A stretch of DNA of 47,831 nt from Sphingomonadaceae bacterium (GTDB lineage: Bacteria; Pseudomonadota; Alphaproteobacteria; Sphingomonadales; Sphingomonadaceae), in assembly GCA_947463325.1 (NCBI GenBank), contig CANHQT010000015.1:1-47831 (forward strand), written 5' to 3'. Of this stretch, positions 28,731-38,055 are shown one piece after another. The notes under the pieces were generated by a model, which did not search any database, was not told where the DNA came from, and saw only the letters and a program-made list of their open reading frames with translations. Both the position numbers and the translations under genes were made by a program. The number at the start of each line of letters is the position of its first letter. The first letter of the stretch is position 1.

Positions 28731-29179
28731 AACTCGGTCGCCTAAACCACATCGGCGTCGCCACGCCTTCCATTGCGGACAGCGTTGCCTTCTACCGCGA
28801 CGTGATGGGCGCGACGCATATCCATGATCCGTTTGACCTGCCCGAACAGGGGGTGAAGGTCTGTTTTGTCGATACGCCGACAGACTCCAGCGGTTTGGGG
28901 GGCATGAATGGCACGCAAATCGAGCTGATCGAGCCCTTGCCCGGCAACACCAGCATCGCCGCCTTCCTCGAACGCAATCCGCAGGGCGGCCAGCATCATC
29001 TGTGCTACGAAGTGCCGGACATTCACGTCGCAAAGGCCGAGTTCGAAGCGCTGGGCAAGCGCGTGCTGGGTGAACCGCGCATCGGCGCGCACGGCACGCT
29101 GATCTTCTTCGTGCACCCTCGCGACATGGGCGGGGTGCTGACGGAAATCATGGAAACGCCGAAAGAAGGCGCGCACTGA
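28727..29179 (+). CDS. mce: Methylmalonyl-CoA epimerase
   Basis: This is a 150 aa metalloenzyme of the vicinal oxygen chelate (glyoxalase) fold. It converts (S)- to (R)-methylmalonyl-CoA, the form used by the mutase. The metal-ligand and substrate blocks RLNHIGVATPSI (His near residue 8), QIELIEPL, GGQHHLCYEVPDI and FFVHPRDMGGVLTEI are in place. The ATG overlaps the stop of the CdiI-like gene (ATGA). It sits between pccB and the mutase and fits the pathway exactly. A REP-like repeat follows 9 bases after its stop. Confidence 0.96.
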   Translation: MKLGRLNHIGVATPSIADSVAFYRDVMGATHIHDPFDLPEQGVKVCFVDTPTDSSGLGGMNGTQIELIEPLPGNTSIAAFLERNPQGGQHHLCYEVPDIHVAKAEFEALGKRVLGEPRIGAHGTLIFFVHPRDMGGVLTEIMETPKEGAH

Positions 29180-29188
29180 CCATATTCT

Positions 29189-29282
29189 CCCCTCCCTTCC
29201 AAGGGAGGGGCCGGGGGTGGGTGGACCGGCGAGTGAAGCGGTTCACGTGACCCACCCCAACCCCTCCCTTGGAAGGGAGGGG
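29189..29282. repeat. REP-like element with paired palindromes
   Basis: Two near-identical arms face each other. Each arm is itself a hairpin of CCCCTCCCTT with AAGGGAGGGG (29189-29210 and 29261-29282). Adjoining GGGTGGG and CCCACCC (around 29215-29221 and 29251-29257) let the whole 94 bases fold as one long hairpin with an inner loop. The design resembles short interspersed palindromes seen many times in sphingomonad and other alphaproteobacterial genomes. It lies between mce and the hydratase, and may act as mRNA stabiliser or partial terminator inside the operon. No second copy was noticed in this window. Confidence 0.85.
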
Positions 29283-29304
29283 CTTCAGAAGGGAGAGAGA
29301 GTGG

Positions 29305-30090
29305 ATGTCCTACGAAACCATCCTGACCGAACGGGTCGGCAATGTGCTGAAGATCACGCTCAACCGGCCCGAACGGCTCAACGCCGCGTCGATCCCGCTG
29401 GCGGACGAGCTTGCCGAGGCCTTCTACGATCTGGGTGACGCCCGCGCCGTGGTCATCACCGGCGCAGGCAAAGGCTTCTGTTCAGGCGCGGACCTTGCCG
29501 CGCGCGGAACAGCGAGCGCCCGCCAGCAAAAGGGCGGCAGTCACCTTGCCCTGCAGAACCATTACAACCCGCTCATCAGCCAGATCATGCGTGCCCCCAT
29601 CCCGGTGGTGACTGCGGTCAATGGTGCCGCGGCGGGTGTCGGCTGCTCCATCGCGCTCGCCGGTGATTTCGTGATCGCAGGGCGCAGCGCCTATTTCCTC
29701 CAGGCCTTCGTCAACATCGGCCTCGTCCCCGATGGCGGCTCGACCTGGCTGCTCGCCCGCGCCATCGGCCGCGCCCGCGCGACGCGGATGATGATGCTCG
29801 GTGAAAAGATCGGTGCAGAGCAGGCCGAAGAATGGGGCTTGATCTACCGTTGCGTCGATGATGTCGCGCTGATGGATAATGCGATGGCGCTCGCCACCCG
29901 TCTCTCCGAAGGGCCGACGCTCGCCTATGCAACCATGAAGGCAAACATCCAGACCGCGCTCGACGGTACCTTGCCGCAGGTGCTGCTTGCCGAGGCCGAA
30001 GGACAGCGCATCGCCGGAGCCAGCGCCGATGCGATGGAAGGCGGCATGGCCTTCTTGCAGAAGCGCAAGGCCGAGTTCAAGGGCCGCTGA
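29305..30090 (+). CDS. Enoyl-CoA hydratase/isomerase (PaaG-like)
   Basis: This is a 261 aa crotonase-fold protein. The oxyanion-hole regions are GFCSGADLAARG (about 58-68) and NGAAAGVGCSIALAGD (106-121), followed by FVNIGLVPDGGSTWLL (135-150). The PDGG form with Asp143 is typical of PaaG-type isomerases rather than classical hydratases, so the reaction may be double-bond isomerisation of an acyl-CoA. ATG 29305 has GGGAGAG upstream; the frame extends back into the REP element but that part is not coding. The stop overlaps the GST-like start (TGATG). It lies in the propionate operon. Confidence 0.9.
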   Translation: MSYETILTERVGNVLKITLNRPERLNAASIPLADELAEAFYDLGDARAVVITGAGKGFCSGADLAARGTASARQQKGGSHLALQNHYNPLISQIMRAPIPVVTAVNGAAAGVGCSIALAGDFVIAGRSAYFLQAFVNIGLVPDGGSTWLLARAIGRARATRMMMLGEKIGAEQAEEWGLIYRCVDDVALMDNAMALATRLSEGPTLAYATMKANIQTALDGTLPQVLLAEAEGQRIAGASADAMEGGMAFLQKRKAEFKGR

Positions 30091-30701
30091 TGCTCTTCTT
30101 CAACAGCCCCAATCCGGCGCCCAACCCGCGCCGGGTACGTATCTTCGCTGCCGAAAAGGGGATCGCGCTCGACACGCGCGATCTCTCGATTCCGGCGGCC
30201 GAGCACAAGTCGGCGGAGTTCCTCGCGCTCAATCCGCGGGGCCAGACGCCCGCGTTACAGCTCGACGATGGCACGGTGATCGCGGAGAGCGTCGCCATCT
30301 GCCGTTATCTTGAGGCGACCCATCCCGAACCGCCGCTGTTCGGCCGTGATGCCAAGGAACAGGCGCTCATCGAGATGTGGAGTCGCCGCGTCGAGATGAT
30401 CCTGATGCCGCCGATCGGCGCTGTCTGGGTCCACACCCACCCCTTCACCGCGCGTTTGCCGGGGCGCAACGCCGAGTGGGGAGAGGCCAACCGTCCGCGG
30501 GTTCACGATGCACTGCGCTTTTTCGACAGCGCGCTGGCGGGGCAGGACTATCTCGCAGCCGGTCACTACAGCATTGCCGATATCCTGCTGCTGACCACGG
30601 TCGATTTCGCGACCTTCATCGGCATGCCGGTCCCCGAAGAGCTTGAATCCCTGCGCGCGTGGCATGCGCGCGTTTCCGCCCGGCCGAGTGCCGCGGCCTG
30701 A
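30090..30701 (+). CDS. Glutathione S-transferase family protein
   Basis: This is a 203 aa protein with an N-terminal thioredoxin-like domain ([20 protein letters not shown], then [28 protein letters not shown] with the cis-Pro and the Glu-Ser pair for glutathione) and an all-helical C-terminal domain with [15 protein letters not shown]. It probably conjugates or transfers glutathione; its substrate is unknown. The start overlaps the hydratase stop by one base, so it is part of the operon. Its place between acyl-CoA genes suggests detoxification of reactive intermediates, but this is inference. Confidence 0.92.
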   Translation: MLFFNSPNPAPNPRRVRIFAAEKGIALDTRDLSIPAAEHKSAEFLALNPRGQTPALQLDDGTVIAESVAICRYLEATHPEPPLFGRDAKEQALIEMWSRRVEMILMPPIGAVWVHTHPFTARLPGRNAEWGEANRPRVHDALRFFDSALAGQDYLAAGHYSIADILLLTTVDFATFIGMPVPEELESLRAWHARVSARPSAAA

Positions 30702-30712
30702 ATGGTGCAGAC

Positions 30713-32842
30713 ATGAGCAAGGCAACCACATCCGACTGGCAGGCCGCAGCAGCCAAAGAGGTGAAGGGCAGGGACCTCACCTGGCACACGCCGGAGGGCT
30801 TTGCGATCAAGCCGCTCTATACGGGTGAGGACAGCGCCGGGATCGACCCCGGCCTGCCCGGCTTTGCGCCCTTCACCCGCGGTGTGCGCGCATCCATGTA
30901 TGCCGGCCGTCCTTGGACCATCCGGCAATATGCCGGTTTCTCGACCGCCGAGGAATCCAACGCTTTCTACCGCCGCAATCTCGCCGCCGGGCAAAAGGGT
31001 CTCTCGGTCGCTTTCGACCTCGCCACTCACCGCGGTTATGACAGTGATCATCCGCGCGTGGTGGGGGATGTCGGCAAGGCCGGGGTCGCCATAGACACGG
31101 TCGAGGACATGAAAATCCTGTTCGACGGGATTCCGCTCGACCAGATGTCGGTTTCGATGACCATGAACGGCGCGGTCATCCCGATCCTCGCCTTCTTCAT
31201 CGTTGCGGGCGAGGAGCAGGGCGTTGCCCAAGCTCAGCTCGATGGGACCATCCAGAACGACATCCTCAAGGAGTTCATGGTCCGCAACACCTATATCTAT
31301 CCGCCCGAGCCCTCGATGCGGATTGTGTCGGACATTATCGCCTACACATCGGCCAACATGCCGAAGTTCAACTCCATCTCCATCTCCGGCTATCACATGC
31401 ACGAAGCCGGGGCGACGGCGGTGCAGGAACTCGCCTTCACTATCGCCGACGGCAAGGAATATGTCCGCCGCGCAATGGCGAGCGGCCTTGATATCGATGC
31501 TTTTGCGGGGCGCCTCAGCTTCTTCTTCGGCATCGGCATGAACTTCTTCATGGAAGTCGCCAAACTGCGGGCCGCGCGCACGCTGTGGCACCGCGTCATG
31601 GACGGACTCGGCGCGAAGGATGAGCGCTCGAAGATGCTGCGCACCCATTGCCAGACGAGCGGCGTCAGCCTGCAGGAGCAGGACCCCTACAACAATGTCA
31701 TCCGCACCACGGTGGAGGCGATGGCCGCCGTGCTCGGTGGCACGCAGAGCCTGCACACCAACGCGCTTGATGAAGCGATTGCGCTCCCGACCGACTTTTC
31801 AGCGCGCATCGCCCGCAACACGCAGATCGTGCTGGCGGAGGAAACCGGCATCACCCGCGTCGTCGATCCGCTCGGCGGCTCGCACTATGTCGAGGCATTG
31901 ACCCAGATGCTGGTCGATGATGCCTGGGCGATCATCGGGGAAGTCGATGCCGCCGGCGGCATGACCGCCTATGTCGCATCCGGCAAGCCCAAGGCCGCGA
32001 TCGAGGAAGCCGCCGCTGCCCGTCAGGCGCGCGTCGATCGGGGAGAGGATGTCATCGTCGGCGTCAATAAATATCGCCTCGCCGACGAAGCCCTGCTCGA
32101 CACGCTGGAGGTGGACAATCACGCCGTCCGCGAAGCGCAGATCGCCCGCATCAACGCGGTCAAGGCCGCCCGCGACGGAGCCGCCTGCCAGGCCGCGCTG
32201 GATGCGCTCGCGGCAGGCGCAAATGGCAGCGACAATCTGCTCGCCCTTGCCGTAGAGGCCGCACGCGCTCGAGCCACGCTGGGCGAAATCTCCGCCGCGA
32301 TGGAGACCGCTTTCGGTCGCTACGGCACCACCCCGACGCCGGTCCGCGGCATCTATGGCCCTGCCTATGACGGTGATGACCGCTATGCTCAGGTGCTCGC
32401 CGGGGTGGAGGCGGTTACCCGCCGCCTCGGGCGCACGCCGCGCCTCCTCGTCGCCAAGATGGGGCAGGACGGGCATGATCGCGGTGCCAATGTCATCGCC
32501 TCGGCCTTTGCCGACATGGGCTTTGATGTGACCAGCGGCCCCTTGTTCCAGACGCCCGAGGAAACTGTCGTCCTCGCGCTCGAAAGCGGCGTCGATGTGG
32601 TCGGCGCGTCGAGCCTCGCCGCCGGGCACAAGACGCTTATCCCCGAACTTGTCCACAGGCTGCGCGAAGCCGGCCGCAGCGACATCAAGGTCATCGCCGG
32701 CGGCGTCATCCCGCCGCAGGACTATGATTTCCTGCGCGATGCCGGAGTTCAGGGCATCTACGGCCCCGGCAGCAACATCGTCGAATGCGCCGCGGATGTG
32801 CTGCGGCTGTTGGGGCATAACATGCCGCCGCTTGAGGCTTAA
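30713..32842 (+). CDS. scpA: Methylmalonyl-CoA mutase, single-chain
   Basis: This is a 709 aa B12-dependent mutase that turns (R)-methylmalonyl-CoA into succinyl-CoA. The N-terminal catalytic barrel (about 1-560) shows [46 protein letters not shown] and the EQDPYNN block. The C-terminal cobalamin domain has the DxHxxG motif at D586, H588 and G591, then SSLAAGH and GGVIPPQD. A single polypeptide, not a large/small pair. Start MSKATTSDW at 30713, 11 bases after the GST-like stop. No B12 riboswitch was seen nearby. A MeaB/ArgK-type chaperone is not in the window. Confidence 0.97.
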   Translation: MSKATTSDWQAAAAKEVKGRDLTWHTPEGFAIKPLYTGEDSAGIDPGLPGFAPFTRGVRASMYAGRPWTIRQYAGFSTAEESNAFYRRNLAAGQKGLSVAFDLATHRGYDSDHPRVVGDVGKAGVAIDTVEDMKILFDGIPLDQMSVSMTMNGAVIPILAFFIVAGEEQGVAQAQLDGTIQNDILKEFMVRNTYIYPPEPSMRIVSDIIAYTSANMPKFNSISISGYHMHEAGATAVQELAFTIADGKEYVRRAMASGLDIDAFAGRLSFFFGIGMNFFMEVAKLRAARTLWHRVMDGLGAKDERSKMLRTHCQTSGVSLQEQDPYNNVIRTTVEAMAAVLGGTQSLHTNALDEAIALPTDFSARIARNTQIVLAEETGITRVVDPLGGSHYVEALTQMLVDDAWAIIGEVDAAGGMTAYVASGKPKAAIEEAAAARQARVDRGEDVIVGVNKYRLADEALLDTLEVDNHAVREAQIARINAVKAARDGAACQAALDALAAGANGSDNLLALAVEAARARATLGEISAAMETAFGRYGTTPTPVRGIYGPAYDGDDRYAQVLAGVEAVTRRLGRTPRLLVAKMGQDGHDRGANVIASAFADMGFDVTSGPLFQTPEETVVLALESGVDVVGASSLAAGHKTLIPELVHRLREAGRSDIKVIAGGVIPPQDYDFLRDAGVQGIYGPGSNIVECAADVLRLLGHNMPPLEA

Positions 32843-32853
32843 GGAACCAGCAG

Positions 32854-34875
32854 ATGTTCACAAAAATCCTCATCGCCAATCGCGGCGAAATTGCCTGCCG
32901 GGTCATCAAGACCGCGCGCCGCATGGGCATTGCCACCGTCGCTGTCTATTCGGATGCTGATGCCCGCGCGCCCTTCGTGCGGATGGCGGATGAGGCGGTG
33001 CACATCGGCCCGCCGCCCGCCGCACAATCCTATCTGCTGGCGGACAAGATCATAGAGGCGTGCAAGGCGACCGGCGCGGAGGCGGTGCATCCGGGCTACG
33101 GTTTCCTGTCGGAACGCACCTCTTTCGCCGAAGCGCTCGCCAAGGAAGGCATTGCCTTCATCGGCCCGCCGGTCGGTGCGATTGCCGCGATGGGGGACAA
33201 GATCGAGTCCAAGAAGCTCGCCAAGGAAGCGGGCGTCAATGTCGTCCCCGGCTTTGTGGGGGAGATTGAGGATACCGATCATGCCGTCCGCATCTCGGAA
33301 GAGATCGGCTATCCGGTGATGATGAAGGCGTCCGCCGGCGGCGGCGGCAAGGGCATGCGCCTTGCCTATTCCGAAGCTGACGTGCGCGAAGGCTTCGAAG
33401 CGGTGAAGCGCGAAGGGCTCAACAGCTTCGGCGACGACCGCGTGTTCATCGAGAAATTCATCCTCAACCCGCGCCACATCGAAATCCAGATCCTCGGCGA
33501 TCAGCACGGCAACATTCTTTACCTCAACGAGCGCGAGTGCAGCATCCAGCGCCGCCACCAAAAGGTGGTGGAGGAAGCGCCGTCACCCTTCGTCACGCCC
33601 AAGATGCGCCAGGCGATGGGCGAGCAATGCGTCGCGCTCGCCCGCGCGGTCGGTTATTACAGCGCCGGCACGGTCGAGCTCATTGTCTCGGGCGCCGACC
33701 CGTCAGGTGAGAGCTTCTACTTCCTCGAAATGAACACCCGGCTCCAGGTCGAGCATCCGGTGACCGAAGCGATCACCGGTATCGACCTTGTCGAGCAGAT
33801 GATCCGCGTCGCTGCTGGCGAAAAGCTCGCAATGACGCAGGATGATATCGGCATTGACGGCTGGGCGATCGAGAACCGCGTTTATGCCGAGGATCCCTAT
33901 CGCGGTTTCCTGCCCTCGACCGGGCGCCTCACCCGCTACCGCACCCCCGTCCCCGGCTGGGAGGATGATGGCGAGGCGAATGGGCGTTGCGGCATCGATG
34001 GCGTGCGCGTTGACGACGGCGTCTATGAAGGCGGCGAAGTTTCGATGTTCTATGACCCCATGATCGCCAAGCTGGTGACCTGGGGCGAGACGCGCGACGA
34101 GGCGGCCGACTTGGCTGTAGCGGCGCTGGATGCGTTCGAAATCGAAGGGCTCGGCCACAATGTCGATTTCCTTTCCGCGATCATGCAGCATGACCGCTTC
34201 CGCTCCGGTGACCTCACCACCGGCTTCATTGCCGAGGAATATCCGGAAGGCTTCCACGGTGCCCCCGCCAGCGAGGAATTGTCTCGCGTGCTTGCGGGCA
34301 TCGCAGGCTTCATCGCGACGGCAGAGGCGGACCGTGCGCGCCGTATCAGCGGTCAGCTGGGTGACCGGCTGCAACCGCCGCACAAGTGGCAGGCGCTGGT
34401 TGACGGCGTCCCGCACAAGGTGAAGGTCGGCCGCCGCAAGCTCCACGTCGACGGGGAAAAGCTCGATCTCGCGCTTGCCTACACACCGGGTGACCGGCTC
34501 GTCACGGCGGAGATCGGGGATGAGGCGCTGTCCGTGAAGGTGCGTCGCACCCGGTCAGGGCTCGTCCTCACCACCCGCGGCGCGAGCCATGCCGTGCGCC
34601 TGCTGCCGAAACATGCCGCCCCGCACGCCGCGCATATGGTCGAAAAGGTCCCGCCGGACCTCTCGCGTTTCCTCATCTGCCCGATGCCCGGTCTGCTCGT
34701 CGCGCTCCATGTCGGCGCAGGCGACAAGGTGGAGGCGGGTCAGCCGCTCGCCGTGGTCGAGGCGATGAAGATGGAGAATATCCTCCGCGCCGAAAAGGCC
34801 GGCACGGTCAAATCTGTCAATGCAAAGGCAGGAGACAGCCTCGCCGTGGACGCCATCATCCTCGAGATGGAGTAG
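32854..34875 (+). CDS. pccA: Propionyl/acetyl-CoA carboxylase alpha subunit (biotin carboxylase plus biotin carrier)
   Basis: This is a 673 aa subunit that carboxylates its own biotin using ATP and bicarbonate. The N-terminal biotin carboxylase (about 1-445) shows ILIANRGEIACRVIKTARRMG, VHPGYGFLSER, MKASAGGGGKGMR and EMNTRLQVEHPVTE. The linker (BT) region follows. The C-terminal biotinyl domain has EAMKMEN with biotin Lys639. An AAGGA site precedes ATG 32854, 11 bases after the mutase stop. It pairs with pccB at 26842, although about 4.5 kb lies between them. The 3' end overlaps the convergent POT gene by 20 bases. Confidence 0.97.
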   Translation: MFTKILIANRGEIACRVIKTARRMGIATVAVYSDADARAPFVRMADEAVHIGPPPAAQSYLLADKIIEACKATGAEAVHPGYGFLSERTSFAEALAKEGIAFIGPPVGAIAAMGDKIESKKLAKEAGVNVVPGFVGEIEDTDHAVRISEEIGYPVMMKASAGGGGKGMRLAYSEADVREGFEAVKREGLNSFGDDRVFIEKFILNPRHIEIQILGDQHGNILYLNERECSIQRRHQKVVEEAPSPFVTPKMRQAMGEQCVALARAVGYYSAGTVELIVSGADPSGESFYFLEMNTRLQVEHPVTEAITGIDLVEQMIRVAAGEKLAMTQDDIGIDGWAIENRVYAEDPYRGFLPSTGRLTRYRTPVPGWEDDGEANGRCGIDGVRVDDGVYEGGEVSMFYDPMIAKLVTWGETRDEAADLAVAALDAFEIEGLGHNVDFLSAIMQHDRFRSGDLTTGFIAEEYPEGFHGAPASEELSRVLAGIAGFIATAEADRARRISGQLGDRLQPPHKWQALVDGVPHKVKVGRRKLHVDGEKLDLALAYTPGDRLVTAEIGDEALSVKVRRTRSGLVLTTRGASHAVRLLPKHAAPHAAHMVEKVPPDLSRFLICPMPGLLVALHVGAGDKVEAGQPLAVVEAMKMENILRAEKAGTVKSVNAKAGDSLAVDAIILEME

Positions 34876-36262
34876 GTTCCGCCTCAGGTTCGAGCAGTCG
34901 CCCGAGCGCCAGCTTGTAGAGGATGAACACCGCGCCGGAGACGGCGGCGAAGCCTGCGTGCATCAGCCAGAAGGCCGGCGTCGCCATGCTTTCATACCAG
35001 CCGCCGACCCAGCCGACGATCGAATTGCCGGCAAAGAAGGCGAGATAATAGATGCCGATCACTGTCGCGTTGATCGCCTTGGGCGCGACCTTTGCGAACA
35101 GCGCGAGGCTGACGGGTAGCATGTGCGCAAAGCCGATCGAGTTTAGCACATGGAACATCACCGGCCAGAACAGGCCAATCTTCTCGTCCGGCGCGGTGCT
35201 GATTGCTGCGGTATAGAGACACAACATGCCGAGCACCGAAAAGCCCGTTCCGATGATGATCTTGGTGAGCTCGTCCGGTTCTTTCCAGCGCTTGCCATAC
35301 CAGCGATAGAAGAGCGCAACCCCGGCGAGGAAGCTCACTGAAACGATGGCGTCGAGCGTGACCAGCCAGGTCGTCGGCAGCTTTTCACCCATGAACATGA
35401 GGTCGAACCGCTCGTCGCCCCACACCAGATAGGCATTGAAAATCTGGTTATTGGGCACGATCGCCAGCGCTATCACCGGGATGAGGAGGAGGAGGGCAAA
35501 GGTCGCCAGCCATTCGCGGCGCGACATCGGCGGACGCGCGGCGCGCTCGGCCTTGCCCTGCGCCTCGAAATGCTCGGCAGGCAGATGCTTCTGGCCCGCG
35601 ACATAGATGGCGAGGCCGATCAGCATGCCGATCCCGGCCGCACCGAAACCGTAATGCCAGCCCACCGTTTCGCCCAGCGTGCCTACCACCAGCGGGGATG
35701 CGATGACGCCGGCATTGATGCCAAGGAAGAAAATCTGGAAGGCATCGGCCCGCCGCAGATCATCCGGCTTGTAGAGCGAGCCAACCTGGCTCGCGATATT
35801 GCCTTTGAACATGCCACTGCCGATGACCAGCGCAAGCAGCGCAAACAGGAAGCTTTGTTCGAACGCCATCAGAAAATGGCCGATGCTCATGACGATTGCG
35901 CCGAGCAGCACCGTCCGCCGCTTGCCCAGCACCCGGTCGGCCAGCCAGCCACCGAGTATCGGCGTCAGATAGACACTCGCGGCATAGGTGCCGAAGATGG
36001 CCGAAGCGAGCGGTTGACCATCCAGTCCGCCGAAAAGTGCGCGGAACTCCTCGAACAGCGCTACATTCTCGACATGGCCGGGCAACAGCAGCTCGTTGAC
36101 CATGTAAAGCACCAGCAATGCTTGCATGCCGTAGAAGGAGAAACGCTCCCACGCCTCGGTGAAGGCGAGATAACCGAGGCCCTTGGGGTGGCCCAGAAAC
36201 GCCCGATCGCTGGCGGGCAGGGCACCGCTCGCATCACCTTGGATTGGCTCGGCTACGGTCAT
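34856..36262 (-). CDS. POT-family proton-dependent oligopeptide transporter
   Basis: This is a 468 aa membrane protein with about 12-14 hydrophobic segments. The POT signature ExxERFxxYG is at residues 36-45 (EAWERFSFYG), which takes part in proton coupling. The second POT block, GSGMFKGNIASQVGSLYKPDD, and the later FAHMLPVSLALF and INATVIGIYYLAFF also fit. It should import di- and tripeptides. Start ATG 36262. The gene converges on pccA with a 20-base overlap of coding sequence and is divergent from the MHS transporter across 164 bases. Confidence 0.93.
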   Translation of the reverse strand: MTVAEPIQGDASGALPASDRAFLGHPKGLGYLAFTEAWERFSFYGMQALLVLYMVNELLLPGHVENVALFEEFRALFGGLDGQPLASAIFGTYAASVYLTPILGGWLADRVLGKRRTVLLGAIVMSIGHFLMAFEQSFLFALLALVIGSGMFKGNIASQVGSLYKPDDLRRADAFQIFFLGINAGVIASPLVVGTLGETVGWHYGFGAAGIGMLIGLAIYVAGQKHLPAEHFEAQGKAERAARPPMSRREWLATFALLLLIPVIALAIVPNNQIFNAYLVWGDERFDLMFMGEKLPTTWLVTLDAIVSVSFLAGVALFYRWYGKRWKEPDELTKIIIGTGFSVLGMLCLYTAAISTAPDEKIGLFWPVMFHVLNSIGFAHMLPVSLALFAKVAPKAINATVIGIYYLAFFAGNSIVGWVGGWYESMATPAFWLMHAGFAAVSGAVFILYKLALGRLLEPEAEPTPSRG

Positions 36263-36426
36263 CTTGCTCGACGCTCCCCTTTTTGCATCCCTGCAGCAGG
36301 CATATCGATGCTGCTGAAACTTGCTAGCGCTTTTGCCATGCTTGCCCGACGCGCATCATGCGCTAATCAGGGGCGTAACAGACGGTGCGTGATCAGCAGC
36401 GCCGCGAAAGAGCCAAGGGGAGTATC

Positions 36427-38028
36427 ATGTCGGACGTCGCAACAGCGCCTGAACCCGGGTCTGCACCCGCACCCGAGCCAACACCGGCGGATATCCGCAT
36501 GGTTATCGGTGCATCAGCGCTCGGCACCGTCTTCGAATGGTATGATTTCTTCCTCTACGGGATCCTTGCCGCACTGATCGGTCAGCTGTTTTTCCCGGTC
36601 GACAATCCGACTGCCGCGACGCTCGCCAGTCTGGCGGCCTTCGGTGCAGGTTTCGGCGTCCGCCCGCTCGGCGCGATGCTGTTCGGCCACTTTGGCGATG
36701 TCATCGGCCGCAAATATACGTTTCTCGTCACCATCACCCTGATGGGCGGCGCGACCGCGGTGATCGGCATGCTGCCGACCTATGAGACGGCGGGCATCAT
36801 CGCGCCCATCCTTCTGGTCTTGCTACGCTTGTTGCAGGGGCTGGCGCTCGGTGGCGAATATGGCGGTGCGGCCATTTATGTTGCCGAACATGCGCCTCCC
36901 GGCAAGCGCGGCCAGTACACCAGCTGGATCCAGGTTTCCGTTGTCGGCGGCTTCCTGCTCTGTCTGATCGTCGTGCTCGCCTGTCGCTGGTCGATGAGTG
37001 ACGAGGATTTCGCGGCCTGGGGCTGGCGCATTCCTTTCCTCATCAGCATCGTGATGCTGGCGATTTCGATCTACATCCGCATGCAGCTCAGTGAGAGCCC
37101 GGTGTTCAAGGCAATGAAGGAAGCCGGCACCACCTCCAAGAACCCGATTGTCGAGAGCTTTTCGGACAAGGCCAACGTCGGCAAGGTGCTCGTCGCGCTG
37201 TTCGGCGTCGCTGCCGGTCTGTCGGTGATCTATTACACCAGCCAGTTCGGAACGCTGTACTTCCTCCAAGGCACGGCGCGCGTGGGTGAGGAAGAAGCGC
37301 TGCTCTACATGGCGGTTGGCGCGCTGCTCGCCGCTCCGCTCTATGTCGGCTTCGGCGCCCTCTCTGACCGCATCGGCCGCAAGAAGATGCTGCTTGCTGG
37401 CTACGCCTTGTCGATGCTGTTGGTGTTCCCGTTGTTCCAGCTGATGGCGGATGGCGCCAATCCGGGCCTTGCCCGCGCAACGGCTGCCTCGCCGGTGACG
37501 CTTGAGTTGCCGGAATGCGATTTCAGCGTGTTCGGCAAGCCCGAAACCGAATGCCAAAAGGCGCTCGCGTTCCTCACCAAGCGCGGCATCAGCTATGATA
37601 AACAGGACAGTGCGGCTTTGGTGTTGCGTGTCGGTGAGAGCAGCGTGGTCGGCTTTGACGAGGCCGCTTATGTCGCTGCGCTGAGCGATGCGGGTTATCC
37701 CGACCGTGCCGATCCGACAGAGAAGGAGCGGTGGAAGATCATTCTGGCCATCGCGGTGATGGTTGCCCTCTCCGCCATGACTTACGGGCAGGTCGCGGCC
37801 ATCCTCGTCGAGCTGTTCCCGGCCAAGATCCGCTATACTTCCATGTCCGTGCCCTACCATATCGGCACCGGCTACTTCGGCGGCTTCCTGCCCTTCATCT
37901 CGCAATATATCGTGGTCTCGACCGGCAATGCCTATTCGGGCCTCTGGTACACAGTTGGCGTGGTCGGCATGGCCTTCATCGTCAGCGCGATCTGGCTGCC
38001 GGAAACCTACCGCAAGGAACTTGAATAG
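36427..38028 (+). CDS. MFS transporter of the metabolite:H+ symporter (MHS) type
   Basis: This is a 533 aa protein with 12 expected membrane segments. MHS features are seen: VFEWYDFFLYG in segment 1, FGHFGDVIGRKYTF in the first cytoplasmic loop, and LALGGEYGGAAIYVAEHAP around segment 4-5. The family carries organic acids, betaines or amino acids; this substrate is unknown. A hydrophilic insert of about 85 residues (about 355-440, with two Cys in LPECDF and TECQKA) sits between two C-half segments, and most MHS members lack it. ATG 36427 has AAGGGGAG upstream. A 27-base gap separates it from the next gene. Confidence 0.92.
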   Translation: MSDVATAPEPGSAPAPEPTPADIRMVIGASALGTVFEWYDFFLYGILAALIGQLFFPVDNPTAATLASLAAFGAGFGVRPLGAMLFGHFGDVIGRKYTFLVTITLMGGATAVIGMLPTYETAGIIAPILLVLLRLLQGLALGGEYGGAAIYVAEHAPPGKRGQYTSWIQVSVVGGFLLCLIVVLACRWSMSDEDFAAWGWRIPFLISIVMLAISIYIRMQLSESPVFKAMKEAGTTSKNPIVESFSDKANVGKVLVALFGVAAGLSVIYYTSQFGTLYFLQGTARVGEEEALLYMAVGALLAAPLYVGFGALSDRIGRKKMLLAGYALSMLLVFPLFQLMADGANPGLARATAASPVTLELPECDFSVFGKPETECQKALAFLTKRGISYDKQDSAALVLRVGESSVVGFDEAAYVAALSDAGYPDRADPTEKERWKIILAIAVMVALSAMTYGQVAAILVELFPAKIRYTSMSVPYHIGTGYFGGFLPFISQYIVVSTGNAYSGLWYTVGVVGMAFIVSAIWLPETYRKELE

Positions 38029-38055
38029 CGCCTGCGGCAAGGGCAGGGCAGCGCC

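Noticed and set aside
26842-34875. Possible B12 or propionate riboswitch in the methylmalonyl-CoA operon
   Set aside because: Gaps between the genes are 125 bases or less, and none shows a cobalamin-box-like sequence. The only structured gap is the REP-like element.
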